Made by a program: the position numbers and the translations under genes | Notes under the pieces: generated by a model | The model's input: the letters and a program-made list of their open reading frames with translations, nothing else | What the model was told of the DNA's origin: nothing | The model's database searches: none | Source of the DNA: Streptomyces sp. NBC_01341 | GTDB lineage: Bacteria; Actinomycetota; Actinomycetes; Streptomycetales; Streptomycetaceae | Length of the DNA: 64,000 nt | Assembly: GCF_035946055.1 (NCBI RefSeq) | Contig: NZ_CP108364.1 | Location: 6,510,001-6,574,000, forward strand | Direction: 5' to 3' | Part shown: one piece after another, positions 34,241 through 42,309 of the stretch | Layout of the letters: each line of letters begins with the position of its first letter | How positions within the stretch are numbered: the first letter of the stretch is position 1

Positions 34241-34789
34241 ATGGACATCGCACCCGCCACGGCACGGGCAGAACTGACCTTCCGCGACGCGACCGAGGAC
34301 GACGTCCCGGTCCTCGTGCGACTCGTCGAGTCCGCCTACAGGGGAGACGCGAGCCGGGCGGGATGGACCACGGAGGCGGACATCCTCCAGGGGCAGCGCA
34401 CCGACGCCGACGGGGTGCGCGAGATCCTCGCCGATCCCTCGGGGCGGGTCCTGATCGCCGAGCGGGAGGGCGAAACCGTCGCCTGCTGTCAGCTCGAACA
34501 CCGCGGCCGGGCCGCCTACTTCGGCATGTTCGCCGTCAGTCCCGGACTGCAGGGCGCGGGCCTCGGCAAGATGATCATCGCCGAGGCGGAGCGCGCGGCC
34601 CGCTCCGACTGGGGGACGGACGAGATGCACATGACGGTGATCTCGGTCCGCGAGGAACTGATCGCCTGGTACGAGCGCCGGGGCTACCGCCGTACGGGAG
34701 AGCTGACGCCCTTCCCGTACGGCGACGAGCGCTTCGGGGTCCCGCAGCGCGACGATCTGGCGTTCGAGCTGCTGGTGAAGGAGCTCTAG
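34241..34789 (+). CDS. GNAT family N-acetyltransferase
   Basis: A 182-residue acetyltransferase. It begins with the GNAT strand ELTFRDATEDDVPVLVRLVESAYRGD; the acetyl-CoA-binding motif A is FAVSPGLQGAGLGKMIIAEAE, followed by the C-terminal WYERRGYRRTGE segment. The acceptor is unknown. It stands alone, divergent from the DUF5134 gene, with an AGAAG site before ATG 34241. In-frame upstream sequence to 34046 has no family character. Confidence 0.9.
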   Translation: MDIAPATARAELTFRDATEDDVPVLVRLVESAYRGDASRAGWTTEADILQGQRTDADGVREILADPSGRVLIAEREGETVACCQLEHRGRAAYFGMFAVSPGLQGAGLGKMIIAEAERAARSDWGTDEMHMTVISVREELIAWYERRGYRRTGELTPFPYGDERFGVPQRDDLAFELLVKEL

Positions 34790-34889
34790 GGTCTCGCTTG
34801 GATCAGGCTGGATCAGGAGGCGGTGCCGGGGCACACGAGCCCGGCATGATCCGGACGAGAGGCCCTGGCGTCGGATCCCCGGGCCGTCC

Positions 34890-35573
34890 TCACGCGGTGA
34901 AGCGGCCCGCGCGGCGGATCTCCGGGTAGTCGGTCGTCGCGCCGTCCAGACCCAGCGCGCGCACCAGACGCAGATGGTCCTGGGTGTTCACGACCCAGCC
35001 GATCACCTTCAGGCCCTCCGCGTGCGCCTGCTCGACCACCTCCAGGGTGAGGCGGCGGATGTTGAGGGCCAGCGTCGCGGCACCGACCGTCTTCGCCCGG
35101 TCCACCACGTCGCCCTCCCAGCGGCTGGCGATGAGGACCGTCCTGACCCCCGGAACCAGCTGCGCGATCTCTGCGACGGCCTCGTCGTGGAACGAGGACA
35201 CCTCCACGCGGCCGGCCAGGCCACGGCGCAGCATCACGTCCGCCAGGGCCCGAGCCGCCGCCACGTCCTTGATCTCCGCCTGGAGCGGTGACCGGACGGC
35301 GTCGAGGACCTCCTCGAACACGGGCACCCGCTCGCCCTGCCCGGCGTCGAGCTCGCGAAGCTCCCCGAGCGTCTTCTCCGCGATCAGTCCCTGTCCGTCC
35401 GTGGTCCGGTCCACGGACGCGTCGTGCATCACGGCGAGTGCGCCGTCCTTGCTCAGATGGAGATCCAGTTCGACGGCGTCCATGCCGGCCTGCTCCGCGT
35501 GCGCGAACGAGCGCAGCGTGTTCTCCGGTTCGACACCCATGACTCCGCGATGACCGATGGTGAGAAAAGTCAA
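34890..35573 (-). CDS. Glycerophosphodiester phosphodiesterase
   Basis: A 227-residue cytoplasmic GDPD that splits glycerophosphodiesters into glycerol-3-phosphate and an alcohol. The TIM-barrel active site is complete: GHRGVMGVEPENT at the N-terminus, ELDLHLSKDGALAVMHD for the metal-binding Glu/Asp and second His, then LQAEIK. A late WVVNTQDHL strand matches family members. Length is short-normal and there is no signal peptide. Confidence 0.92.
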   Translation of the reverse strand: MTFLTIGHRGVMGVEPENTLRSFAHAEQAGMDAVELDLHLSKDGALAVMHDASVDRTTDGQGLIAEKTLGELRELDAGQGERVPVFEEVLDAVRSPLQAEIKDVAAARALADVMLRRGLAGRVEVSSFHDEAVAEIAQLVPGVRTVLIASRWEGDVVDRAKTVGAATLALNIRRLTLEVVEQAHAEGLKVIGWVVNTQDHLRLVRALGLDGATTDYPEIRRAGRFTA

Positions 35574-35820
35574 GACACTCCCGCTTCCGTCCGTCGTCCT
35601 TGCCCTGCGTGCGACTCCTGCCCCCAGGGAACCAGTTCGCGCGTGCCCGACTGCGGCTACCCGGCCAGCCGTGAGGAAGAAGTTGTCCTACGGATGTGTG
35701 GCAGGAAAAATAGCGGTGAGCATGGGGAGCGGCAGGATAATTTTCTGCCCTCCACTTGTCCGAAGGAACCGCACATGGATACGGTTACTTGACGCGAGGT
35801 TCTCCCGTGAAGGAAGTGTC

Positions 35821-37218
35821 ATGACGGAAATTCTTGAGCAGACCGCCGCCGCCGGTGCGACAACTGCTGCCCAGCGGGTCGTGGAGCACCCGGCCTGGCC
35901 CGCGCTCAAGAGTGCCGTGGAGGAACTGCGTCCCTGGCAGTCCAAGGACGGCTCCATAGACCTGGAGGCCGAGAACGCCCCCGCCGCCGAGGCTGCCGCC
36001 TCCGTCGTCGAGCGGGTGATCACCGCCGTCGAGCGGCTCTCCCCGCTGCTCCCGCACGACGCGGCCTACCACCGTGCGCTCGTAGCGGACCTGCGCCGCT
36101 GGGTCGCGGACGGCTTCGGCGTCCCGGACTTCCTCGACTCCCTGCTGGCCTTCCAGCCCGCCAAGAACCGCGCCGACGGCCTCCAGCACCTGGTCGTGTT
36201 CGCGATGTACACGCAGAACGGCAACCCCGACCGCAATCTCGAAGCCGTCGTGCTGCGGATGGTCTGGCCGGAGTGGCTGGCCGAGCTCGAGGCCACGCGT
36301 TACGACAACCCGCTGTTCTGCGGCATCACCTTCGAGGACTTCACCGCGGGATACGACACCAACTCCGCCGTCCTGTTCCCCGAGACCATCGCCGTGCGCG
36401 AGGCCCCGGAGCGCTTCAGCTGGGGCGGCATCTTCTGCGACCGCGAGGCCGCCCGCTTCCGCCGGGTGACCGAGGCGTCGGTCGACCTGCTCGGCCTCGA
36501 ACTGCCTGACGACATCAAGGACATGCTCGGCGACCAGAAGCGCTGCGAGCAGGCGTTCGTGCTCTGGGACATGGTCCACGACCGCACCCACAGCCACGGT
36601 GACCTGCCCTTCGACCCCTTCATGATCAAGCAGCGGCAGCCGTTCTGGATGTACGGGCTCGAAGAGCTGCGCTGCGACCTCACCGCCTTCAGGGAGGCCG
36701 TGAAGCTGGAGTCGGACGGCTTCGGCCAGGGCCGTGACGTGCAGTTCGCGGTCCTCTTCGACCGGATGTTCCGCTTCCCCGTCACCGGCGAGCGCGTGCG
36801 CAACTACGACGGTCTCGGCGGCCAGCTGCTCTTCGCCTACCTCCACAAGCACGACGTGGTCCGCTGGACCGACAACACGCTCAAGATCGACTGGGCCCGC
36901 GCCCCGCAGATCACCAACCAGCTCTGCGCTGAGATCGAGACGCTCTACCGCGAGGGCATCGACCGCCCGAAGCTGGTGCACTGGTTCGCGGCGTACGACC
37001 TCGTCGCGACCTATCTTTCTCCGCACCCGGGCTCCCGCTGGGCCAAGGGCCCGGACGCCTTGGACCTCGATCAACCGCCCCGTAAGCTCGTCGACGACGT
37101 GCTTCCGGACGAGTTTCCCCTGAGCATGTTCTATGAGGCGCTCTCGAAGAAGCTGAAGCGTGTGATCGCCTCCACCAAGGGGATCACTGCGGCGGATGCC
37201 GGGCGGGCAGCCGCGTGA
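35821..37218 (+). CDS. DUF6421 family protein with a gluzincin-like HDxxH motif
   Basis: A 465-residue soluble protein of the uncharacterised DUF6421 family. Residues 1-120 are helical. The most striking segment is HDRTHSHGD at 253-261, followed 20 residues later by EELRCD at 281-286. An HDxxH plus downstream EExRxD layout resembles the HExxH...E metal site of gluzincin peptidases and the EECRAD motif of dipeptidyl peptidase III. ATG 35821 is preferred; the open frame upstream to 35557 looks non-coding. It starts a three-gene operon with an SDR and a threonine aldolase. Confidence 0.85.
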   Translation: MTEILEQTAAAGATTAAQRVVEHPAWPALKSAVEELRPWQSKDGSIDLEAENAPAAEAAASVVERVITAVERLSPLLPHDAAYHRALVADLRRWVADGFGVPDFLDSLLAFQPAKNRADGLQHLVVFAMYTQNGNPDRNLEAVVLRMVWPEWLAELEATRYDNPLFCGITFEDFTAGYDTNSAVLFPETIAVREAPERFSWGGIFCDREAARFRRVTEASVDLLGLELPDDIKDMLGDQKRCEQAFVLWDMVHDRTHSHGDLPFDPFMIKQRQPFWMYGLEELRCDLTAFREAVKLESDGFGQGRDVQFAVLFDRMFRFPVTGERVRNYDGLGGQLLFAYLHKHDVVRWTDNTLKIDWARAPQITNQLCAEIETLYREGIDRPKLVHWFAAYDLVATYLSPHPGSRWAKGPDALDLDQPPRKLVDDVLPDEFPLSMFYEALSKKLKRVIASTKGITAADAGRAAA

Positions 37219-37244
37219 GCGCGCGGTCTGAGGAGGCGGTGGCG

Positions 37245-38009
37245 ATGAACGCAACAGGCAGGGCCGACAGCGGCGCGCTCGAGGGGGCGGTCGTCGCGGT
37301 GGCCGGAGCGGCGGGACCGGCAGGGCGGGCGACCCTGCTCAGGCTCGCCGAGGCGGGCGCGACCGTTGTCGCGTCCGACGCGAACCCCGAACGGCTGGCG
37401 GAAGCGGTCGACGCCGCGCGGTACGCCCACGGTGGGGCGACGGTCACCGGTGACACCGTCGATCTGCTCGACCCGGAAGCCGCCCGCGACTGGGCCTTCA
37501 AGACGGAGAAGGAATTCGGCCGTGTCGACGGCCTGGTCCACCTCGTCGGGGGCTGGCGCGGCAGCGCGGGCTTCGCCGAGACCAGTCTGGCGGACTGGGA
37601 CTTCCTCGAGAAGCTCCTGATCCGGACCGTGCAGTCCACCTCGCTGGCCTTCCACGACGTGCTGGGGCGCAGCGACCGGGGACGTTACGTGCTGATCAGT
37701 GCGGCGGGTGCCAGCAGCCCCACTGCGGGCAACGCGGCCTACTCCGCCTCCAAGGCCGCCGCCGAGGCCTGGACGCTCGCACTCGCCGACGCCTTCCGCA
37801 AGGCGGGGGGCGAGCAGGGCCCGACGGCGGCTGCTGCGATCCTGGTGGTCAAGGCACTGGTGCACGACGCGATGCGCGCCGAGCGCCCCCAAGCGAAGTT
37901 CGCGGGCTTCACGGACGTCCAGGAGCTGGCCGAGGCCATCGCCGGCGTCTGGGACAAGCCCGCCGGAGAATTGAACGGAAAGCGTCTGTGGCTGACCCCG
38001 CAACCGTAA
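37245..38009 (+). CDS. Short-chain dehydrogenase/reductase
   Basis: A 254-residue SDR. The nucleotide-binding loop is AGAAGPAGRAT (GxxGxxG), the acidic ASDANPERL end suggests NAD preference, and the catalytic Tyr/Lys are in YSASKAA, with the Ser in LISAAGASS. ATG 37245 has AGGAGG 8 bases upstream. A GTG at 37215 overlaps the DUF6421 stop (GTGA) and is the alternative. The C-terminus ends LNGKRLWLTPQP. Substrate unknown. Confidence 0.9.
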   Translation: MNATGRADSGALEGAVVAVAGAAGPAGRATLLRLAEAGATVVASDANPERLAEAVDAARYAHGGATVTGDTVDLLDPEAARDWAFKTEKEFGRVDGLVHLVGGWRGSAGFAETSLADWDFLEKLLIRTVQSTSLAFHDVLGRSDRGRYVLISAAGASSPTAGNAAYSASKAAAEAWTLALADAFRKAGGEQGPTAAAAILVVKALVHDAMRAERPQAKFAGFTDVQELAEAIAGVWDKPAGELNGKRLWLTPQP

Positions 38010-39067
38010 GGACCGACGCGCGACGTCATCACGATCCGCAGGTACGCGGCTTCGCCAGTGACAACTACGCCGGTGTGCACCCCGAGGTACTCGCGGCCCT
38101 CGCCCTCGCGAACGGCGGCCACCAGGTCGCCTACGGGGAGGACGACTACACGGATCACCTGCAGCGGGTCATGCACAGCCACTTCGGCCCCACCGCCGAG
38201 GCGTTCCCGGTGTTCAACGGCACGGGGGCCAACGTCACCGCGCTCCAGGCGCTGACCGACCGGTGGGGCGCGGTGATCTGCGCCGAGTCCGCGCACATCA
38301 ACGTGGACGAGGGTGGCGCACCGGAGCGCGTGGGCGGGCTCAAGCTGCTCACCGTGCCCACCCCGGACGGAAAGCTGACCCCCGAGCTCATCGACCGCGA
38401 GGCGTACGGCTGGGACGACGAGCACCGGGCGATGCCGCAGGTCGTGTCGATCACCCAGAACACCGAGCTCGGCACGGTCTACACGCCCCGTGAGATCCGC
38501 GCCATCTGCGAGCATGCCCACGAGCGGGGCATGAAGGTGCACCTCGACGGTGCCCGGATAGCGAACGCCGCCGCGTCGCTGGACGTGCCGATGCGCACGT
38601 TCACCAACACGGTCGGCGTCGACGTGCTGTCCTTCGGCGGCACCAAGAACGGCGCGCTCTTCGGTGAGGCCGTCGTCGTCCTGAACCCGGACTCCGTCCG
38701 CGCCATGAAGCATCTGCGGAAACTGTCGATGCAGCTCGCCTCCAAGATGCGCTTCGTCTCGGTCCAGCTGGAGGCGCTGCTGGCAGGGGACCTGTGGCTG
38801 CGCAACGCGCGCCACGCCAATGCCATGGCCCAGCGGCTCGCCGACGGGGTCCGCACGGTCGACGGGGTGGAGATCCTTTATCCGGTGGAGGCCAACGCCG
38901 TCTTCGCGCGCCTGCCGCACGAGGTGAGCGAGCGACTGCAGAAGCGTTTCCGGTTCTACTTCTGGGACGAGAAGGCCGGCGACGTCCGCTGGATGTGCGC
39001 CTTCGACACCCGCGAGGAGGACGTGGACGCCTTCGTCCAGGCGCTCAAGGAGGAGATGGCCCGCTGA
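37988..39067 (+). CDS. Low-specificity L-threonine aldolase family (PLP)
   Basis: A 359-residue fold-type I PLP enzyme of the threonine aldolase family, which cleaves L-threonine to glycine and acetaldehyde or acts on other beta-hydroxy amino acids. The chain starts near FASDNYAGVHPEVLAAL, the Asp that binds the PLP nitrogen lies in VHLDGARIANAA, and the Schiff-base Lys-220 is in LSFGGTKNGALFGE. It overlaps the SDR gene by 22 bases, implying coupled translation. A strong terminator ends the operon. Confidence 0.9.
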   Translation: MADPATVRTDARRHHDPQVRGFASDNYAGVHPEVLAALALANGGHQVAYGEDDYTDHLQRVMHSHFGPTAEAFPVFNGTGANVTALQALTDRWGAVICAESAHINVDEGGAPERVGGLKLLTVPTPDGKLTPELIDREAYGWDDEHRAMPQVVSITQNTELGTVYTPREIRAICEHAHERGMKVHLDGARIANAAASLDVPMRTFTNTVGVDVLSFGGTKNGALFGEAVVVLNPDSVRAMKHLRKLSMQLASKMRFVSVQLEALLAGDLWLRNARHANAMAQRLADGVRTVDGVEILYPVEANAVFARLPHEVSERLQKRFRFYFWDEKAGDVRWMCAFDTREEDVDAFVQALKEEMAR

Positions 39068-39107
39068 GGGCTGTCCCGTAATCCCTGGCGGGCGAAAGAC
39101 CCTGGGG

Positions 39108-39144
39108 GGCGTGGCCGGACGGAGACCTCTCCGCCGGCCACGCC
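39108..39144 (+). terminator. Terminator of the DUF6421-SDR-aldolase operon
   Basis: An 11-bp perfect outer stem (GGCGTGGCCGG with CCGGCCACGCC) encloses a second stem CGGAG/CTCCG. It lies 40 bases after the aldolase stop and 150 bases before the convergent PlsC stop, so it may serve both strands. Confidence 0.8.
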
Positions 39145-39293
39145 GTCGTGTCCGGCGGACGAGCGGGCGGGAACTTCCGGGGCGCCCCCGAGCCGGGGTG
39201 CGACCCGTGAGGAGTCGCCCGGCCCGGGCGGGCGGATTCGCGCCCGTACCGGGGTGTGACGTTTCGCCCGGGCAGGGTGGGCGCAGGGCGCCG

Positions 39294-40016
39294 TCAGCCG
39301 AGCTCGCGCACCTCGGCGGCGGTCGGAGCCGTGCCGCCCAGGTGCGCCGGCACCCACCAGGTATCCGTCGCGTCCTTGGGGCGTACGGGATAGGCCCGCT
39401 GCGCGGCCTCCAGGAGTTCCTGGACGCGCTCGCGCAGCCGGCGGGTGATCGCGCCCGCGTACTGGTCGGCCGGTGCCTCCATGGCCTCGCCGAGGCGGAT
39501 CGTGATCGGGGTGTGGCTGCGCTTGAAGTTGCGCGGGCGCCCCTTGGTCCAGATGCGCTGGGTACCCCAGAGCGCCATCGGGACGAGCGGCACGCCGGCC
39601 TCCTGGGCCAGCCGAGCCGCGCCCGACTTGAAGCTCTTGAGCGTGAACGACTGCGAGATGGTCGCCTCGGGGAACACGCCGACGATCTCACCCGAGCGCA
39701 GGGACGCGAGCGCGTGCGCGTAGGCGTCCTCGCCCTGCGCGCGGTCCACGGGGATGTGCTTCATGCCGCGCATCAGGGGGCCGGAGACCTTGTGACGGAA
39801 CACCGAGTCCTTCGCCATGAAGCGGACGAGCCGCTTCTGCGGCAGGGCGCCGAGTCCGGTGAAGATGAAGTCCAGATAGCTGATGTGGTTACTGACCAGA
39901 ACCGCGCCACCGGTCTTCGGGATGTGCTCCGAACCCTGGGTGTCGATCTTCAGGTCGAGCGCCTTGAACAGCGTGCGAGCGGCGCCGATGACCGGCCGAT
40001 AGACGAGCTCTGCCAT
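39294..40016 (-). CDS. 1-acyl-sn-glycerol-3-phosphate acyltransferase (PlsC family)
   Basis: A 240-residue peripheral membrane acyltransferase of phospholipid synthesis. The catalytic NHISYLD (His-44, Asp-49) is motif I, GMKHIPVDR motif II, and VFPEATIS motif III, where Ala replaces the usual Gly. VPLVPMALWG provides motif IV. The start is ATG 40016. The gene is monocistronic and diverges from the thioredoxin gene. Several PlsC paralogues are normal in streptomycetes, so it need not be the housekeeping copy. Confidence 0.92.
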   Translation of the reverse strand: MAELVYRPVIGAARTLFKALDLKIDTQGSEHIPKTGGAVLVSNHISYLDFIFTGLGALPQKRLVRFMAKDSVFRHKVSGPLMRGMKHIPVDRAQGEDAYAHALASLRSGEIVGVFPEATISQSFTLKSFKSGAARLAQEAGVPLVPMALWGTQRIWTKGRPRNFKRSHTPITIRLGEAMEAPADQYAGAITRRLRERVQELLEAAQRAYPVRPKDATDTWWVPAHLGGTAPTAAEVRELG

Positions 40017-40235
40017 CTGGATGAAGACCCTTCGTCAATGCCTGGGGAGGGTTCCCCCCGCGGAAGTTACGCAGCCGTAGGTATTCGGCATTGTGGCGAT
40101 GGTGCCCCATGCGCGACGCCGTGGCCAGCCCCAAAGGCCCCCTGGCGAGAGATTCTCGTCACGTGAAACCTCCGGGAATGTAATACGCACGCCGGGTGCT
40201 GACCTTTTGCGCGGAGCTCTGGGAAGGGAGCCGGT

Positions 40236-40562
40236 ATGGACGGGCTGAAGGCCGACGGCACCCTGGACGCCGCCCGACTGGGCGCGGAACTCGGGGGCAG
40301 GGCGACCCTCGTGCAGTTCTCGAGCGCGTTCTGTCAGCCCTGCCGTGCCACCCGACGCGTCCTTGCCGAGGTCGCCGGGATGGTGGAGGGGGTCACCCAC
40401 ATCGAGGTCGACGCCGAGGCCCGTCTCGAGCTGGTCCGCAGCCTCGGCATCACCAGGACGCCCACCGTGCTGGTGCTCGACGCGGCCGGCCGCGTGGTCC
40501 GGCGGGCGACCGGTCAGCCGCGCACCGCGGATGTCGTGGCCGCGCTGGGGCAGGCGATGTGA
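40236..40562 (+). CDS. Thioredoxin family protein
   Basis: A 108-residue thioredoxin-fold protein. The active site is CQPC at residues 33-36 (FSSAFCQPCRATRRV), not the usual CGPC, and the cis-Pro is in TRTPTVLVLD. It has no signal peptide. AGGGAG precedes ATG 40236. The Gln in the CxxC loop should shift the redox potential relative to housekeeping thioredoxin. It lies upstream of the leader/flavin reductase unit. Confidence 0.9.
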   Translation: MDGLKADGTLDAARLGAELGGRATLVQFSSAFCQPCRATRRVLAEVAGMVEGVTHIEVDAEARLELVRSLGITRTPTVLVLDAAGRVVRRATGQPRTADVVAALGQAM

Positions 40563-40598
40563 CGGGCAGTGACGCATCTCCCACATGACGGGACGCAC

Positions 40599-40613
40599 TT
40601 GACTGTGTACACA
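40599..40613 (+). promoter_or_regulatory. -35-like TTGACT with TGTGTACACA palindrome
   Basis: TTGACT (40599-40604) overlaps the 10-base palindrome TGTGTACACA (40604-40613), about 22 bases before the leader ORF start. The -10 is not clear. It probably marks the promoter of the leader-flavin reductase transcript. Confidence 0.35.
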
Positions 40614-40634
40614 ACGCATCGTCACTCTGACGAC

Positions 40635-40715
40635 ATGCCGCCGGAACTCCTTCTCCACTGCCGGGTCCATGTCGACCTCGTGCGCCACGCGAGTGCGCGC
40701 TGTCCGGGTGCCTGA
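40635..40715 (+). CDS. Cysteine-containing leader ORF (26 codons) upstream of the flavin reductase gene
   Basis: An ATG at 40635 opens 26 codons ending in TGA at 40713-40715, 44 bases before the flavin reductase start. The peptide contains RVHVDLVRHASARC, with Cys at positions 9 and 23. This closely follows the arrangement of actinobacterial putative leader peptides (an H-V/I-D-L core, then A-S-A-x-C) that precede sulfur and cysteine metabolism genes. It is too small for routine gene calls. A role in ribosome-mediated, cysteine-responsive control is inferred. Confidence 0.65.
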   Translation: MPPELLLHCRVHVDLVRHASARCPGA

Positions 40716-40758
40716 GCTACCCACGGCCCCGTACGCCCACTCCCCGAAGGACTTTTCC

Positions 40759-41265
40759 ATGACGGCCTCGCCCGGCCTCGGCACTTCCCGGACGGCTGCA
40801 CCCGAACTCCTGCGATCCGTGTTCCGGCAGCACGCCGCCGGAGTGGCTGTGATCACGGCCGCAGGGGACTGCCCCGTGGGCTTCACCGCGACATCGCTCA
40901 ACTCCGTCGCCGCCGAACCTCCGCTCATCTCCTTCGGCGTGGGCACGGCGTCCTCCAGCTGGCCCGTGGTCGCGGAGGCGGAGCACGTAGGCGTGCACCT
41001 GCTCGGCGAGGAGCAGCGGGATCTCGCCGCGACCTTCGCCCGCAGCGGTGCCGACCGGTTCGGCCCGTCCACCCGCTGGCGTGACGGGCCGGAGGGCGTA
41101 CCCCTGCTCGACGGGGTGGTGGCCTGGCTGGTCTGCCGTGTGGTGGCCAGGATTCCGGCGGGCGATCACCGCATCGTGATCGCCGAGGTGGAGTCGGGGG
41201 ACCCGTCCGGGGGTGGCCGGCCGCTGGTCTACCACCGAGGTCGTTTCACGGCTCTGCGAGACTGA
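40759..41265 (+). CDS. Flavin reductase family protein
   Basis: A 168-residue flavin reductase-like FMN-binding protein (DIM6/NTAB class), the reducing partner of two-component flavin monooxygenases. It begins with LLRSVFRQHAAGVAVITAAGDCPVGFTATS, and the PPLISFGVGTASSSWPVV segment binds flavin. GDHRIVIAEVE and the terminal PLVYHRGRFTAL are standard. The preceding cysteine leader ORF suggests a role in sulfur acquisition, such as sulfonate desulfonation; that is inference from context. Confidence 0.9.
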   Translation: MTASPGLGTSRTAAPELLRSVFRQHAAGVAVITAAGDCPVGFTATSLNSVAAEPPLISFGVGTASSSWPVVAEAEHVGVHLLGEEQRDLAATFARSGADRFGPSTRWRDGPEGVPLLDGVVAWLVCRVVARIPAGDHRIVIAEVESGDPSGGGRPLVYHRGRFTALRD

Positions 41266-41323
41266 GGTCGAGCAGGGCGGCGCAGGGGGCGGGCCTGGTT
41301 GGCTACGTCACAGTTCCAAGCGC

Positions 41324-41364
41324 TTGCTTATGGGTAACGTACTGGGTGTACTGGCGAGTAATAT
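41324..41364 (+). promoter_or_regulatory. etfBA promoter region with operator-like repeat
   Basis: TACTGGCGAGTA (41349-41360) is an imperfect palindrome with TACT/AGTA arms, overlapping a -10-like TAATAT (41359-41364) in an AT-rich patch. A possible -35 TTGCTT is at 41324. The arms resemble sites of fatty-acid/acyl-CoA TetR regulators, which would suit an electron-transfer flavoprotein operon; no regulator gene is adjacent. Confidence 0.4.
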
Positions 41365-41466
41365 TCGGCTGGGGGCCCGGTCTCCCGACCGGAAACCGCC
41401 CGATGAGGCGCCTATGCTGCGTGCAACAAGGCAGCCCAGAAATGACGATGCAGTAGGAGAGCCGGC

Positions 41467-42252
41467 GTGAGCTTGAGGATCGTTGTCTGTGTGAAGTACG
41501 TGCCCGACGCCACCGGCGACCGGCACTTCGCCGATGACCTGACCCTGGACCGTGACGACGTCGACGGTCTGCTGTCGGAGCTCGACGAGTACGCCGTCGA
41601 GCAGGCGCTGCAGATCGCCGACGAGGCGGACGACGCGGAGATCACCGTGCTCACGGTGGGCCCCGAGGACGCCAAGGACGCGCTGCGCAAGGCGCTGTCG
41701 ATGGGCGCCGACAAGGCCGTCCACGTCGAGGACGACGACCTGCACGGCACCGACGTCATCGGCACCTCGCTGGTGCTGGCCAAGGCGGTCGAGAAGACCG
41801 GCTACGACCTGGTCATCTGCGGCATGGCCTCGACGGACGGCACCATGGGCGTCCTCCCGGCGCTGCTCGCGGAGCGCCTCGGCGTCCCGCAGGTCACGCT
41901 GCTCTCCGAGGTCTCCGTCGACGGCGGCACGGTCAAGGGCCGTCGCGACGGCGACTCCGCGAGCGAGCAGCTCGAGGCGTCCCTCCCCGCCGTGGTCTCC
42001 GTGACCGACCAGTCGGGCGAGGCCCGCTACCCGTCGTTCAAGGGCATCATGGCGGCCAAGAAGAAGCCGGTCGAGTCCCTGGACCTCGAGGACCTCGAGA
42101 TCGAGGCGGACGAGGTCGGCCTGGGCGGCTCGTGGACCGCGGTCGACTCCGCGGCCGAGCGTCCGGCCCGCACGGCGGGCACGATCGTCAAGGACGAGGG
42201 TGAGGGCGGCAAGCAGCTGGCCGAGTTCCTCGCGGGCCAGAAGTTCATCTAG
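41467..42252 (+). CDS. etfB: Electron transfer flavoprotein subunit beta
   Basis: A 261-residue ETF beta subunit that, with EtfA, carries electrons from acyl-CoA and related dehydrogenases to the respiratory chain. It shows RIVVCVKYVPDATGD, the AMP-binding ETFB signature region VEKTGYDLVICGMASTDGTMG, and the C-terminal KKKPVESLDLEDL recognition-loop region. GTG 41467 is the start. It is followed 57 bases later by etfA in one operon ended by a strong terminator. Confidence 0.95.
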   Translation: MSLRIVVCVKYVPDATGDRHFADDLTLDRDDVDGLLSELDEYAVEQALQIADEADDAEITVLTVGPEDAKDALRKALSMGADKAVHVEDDDLHGTDVIGTSLVLAKAVEKTGYDLVICGMASTDGTMGVLPALLAERLGVPQVTLLSEVSVDGGTVKGRRDGDSASEQLEASLPAVVSVTDQSGEARYPSFKGIMAAKKKPVESLDLEDLEIEADEVGLGGSWTAVDSAAERPARTAGTIVKDEGEGGKQLAEFLAGQKFI

Positions 42253-42309
42253 CCCCGGCCGTTCCCTCCACCGCCCCGCACTCCCTCGCACGCAGGAGAT
42301 TGAAGTCCC

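Noticed and set aside
40236..40562. Thioredoxin gene considered as part of the leader-flavin reductase operon
   Set aside because: A separate -35-like element and palindrome lie between them and the leader ORF follows its own promoter region, so cotranscription is not supported.
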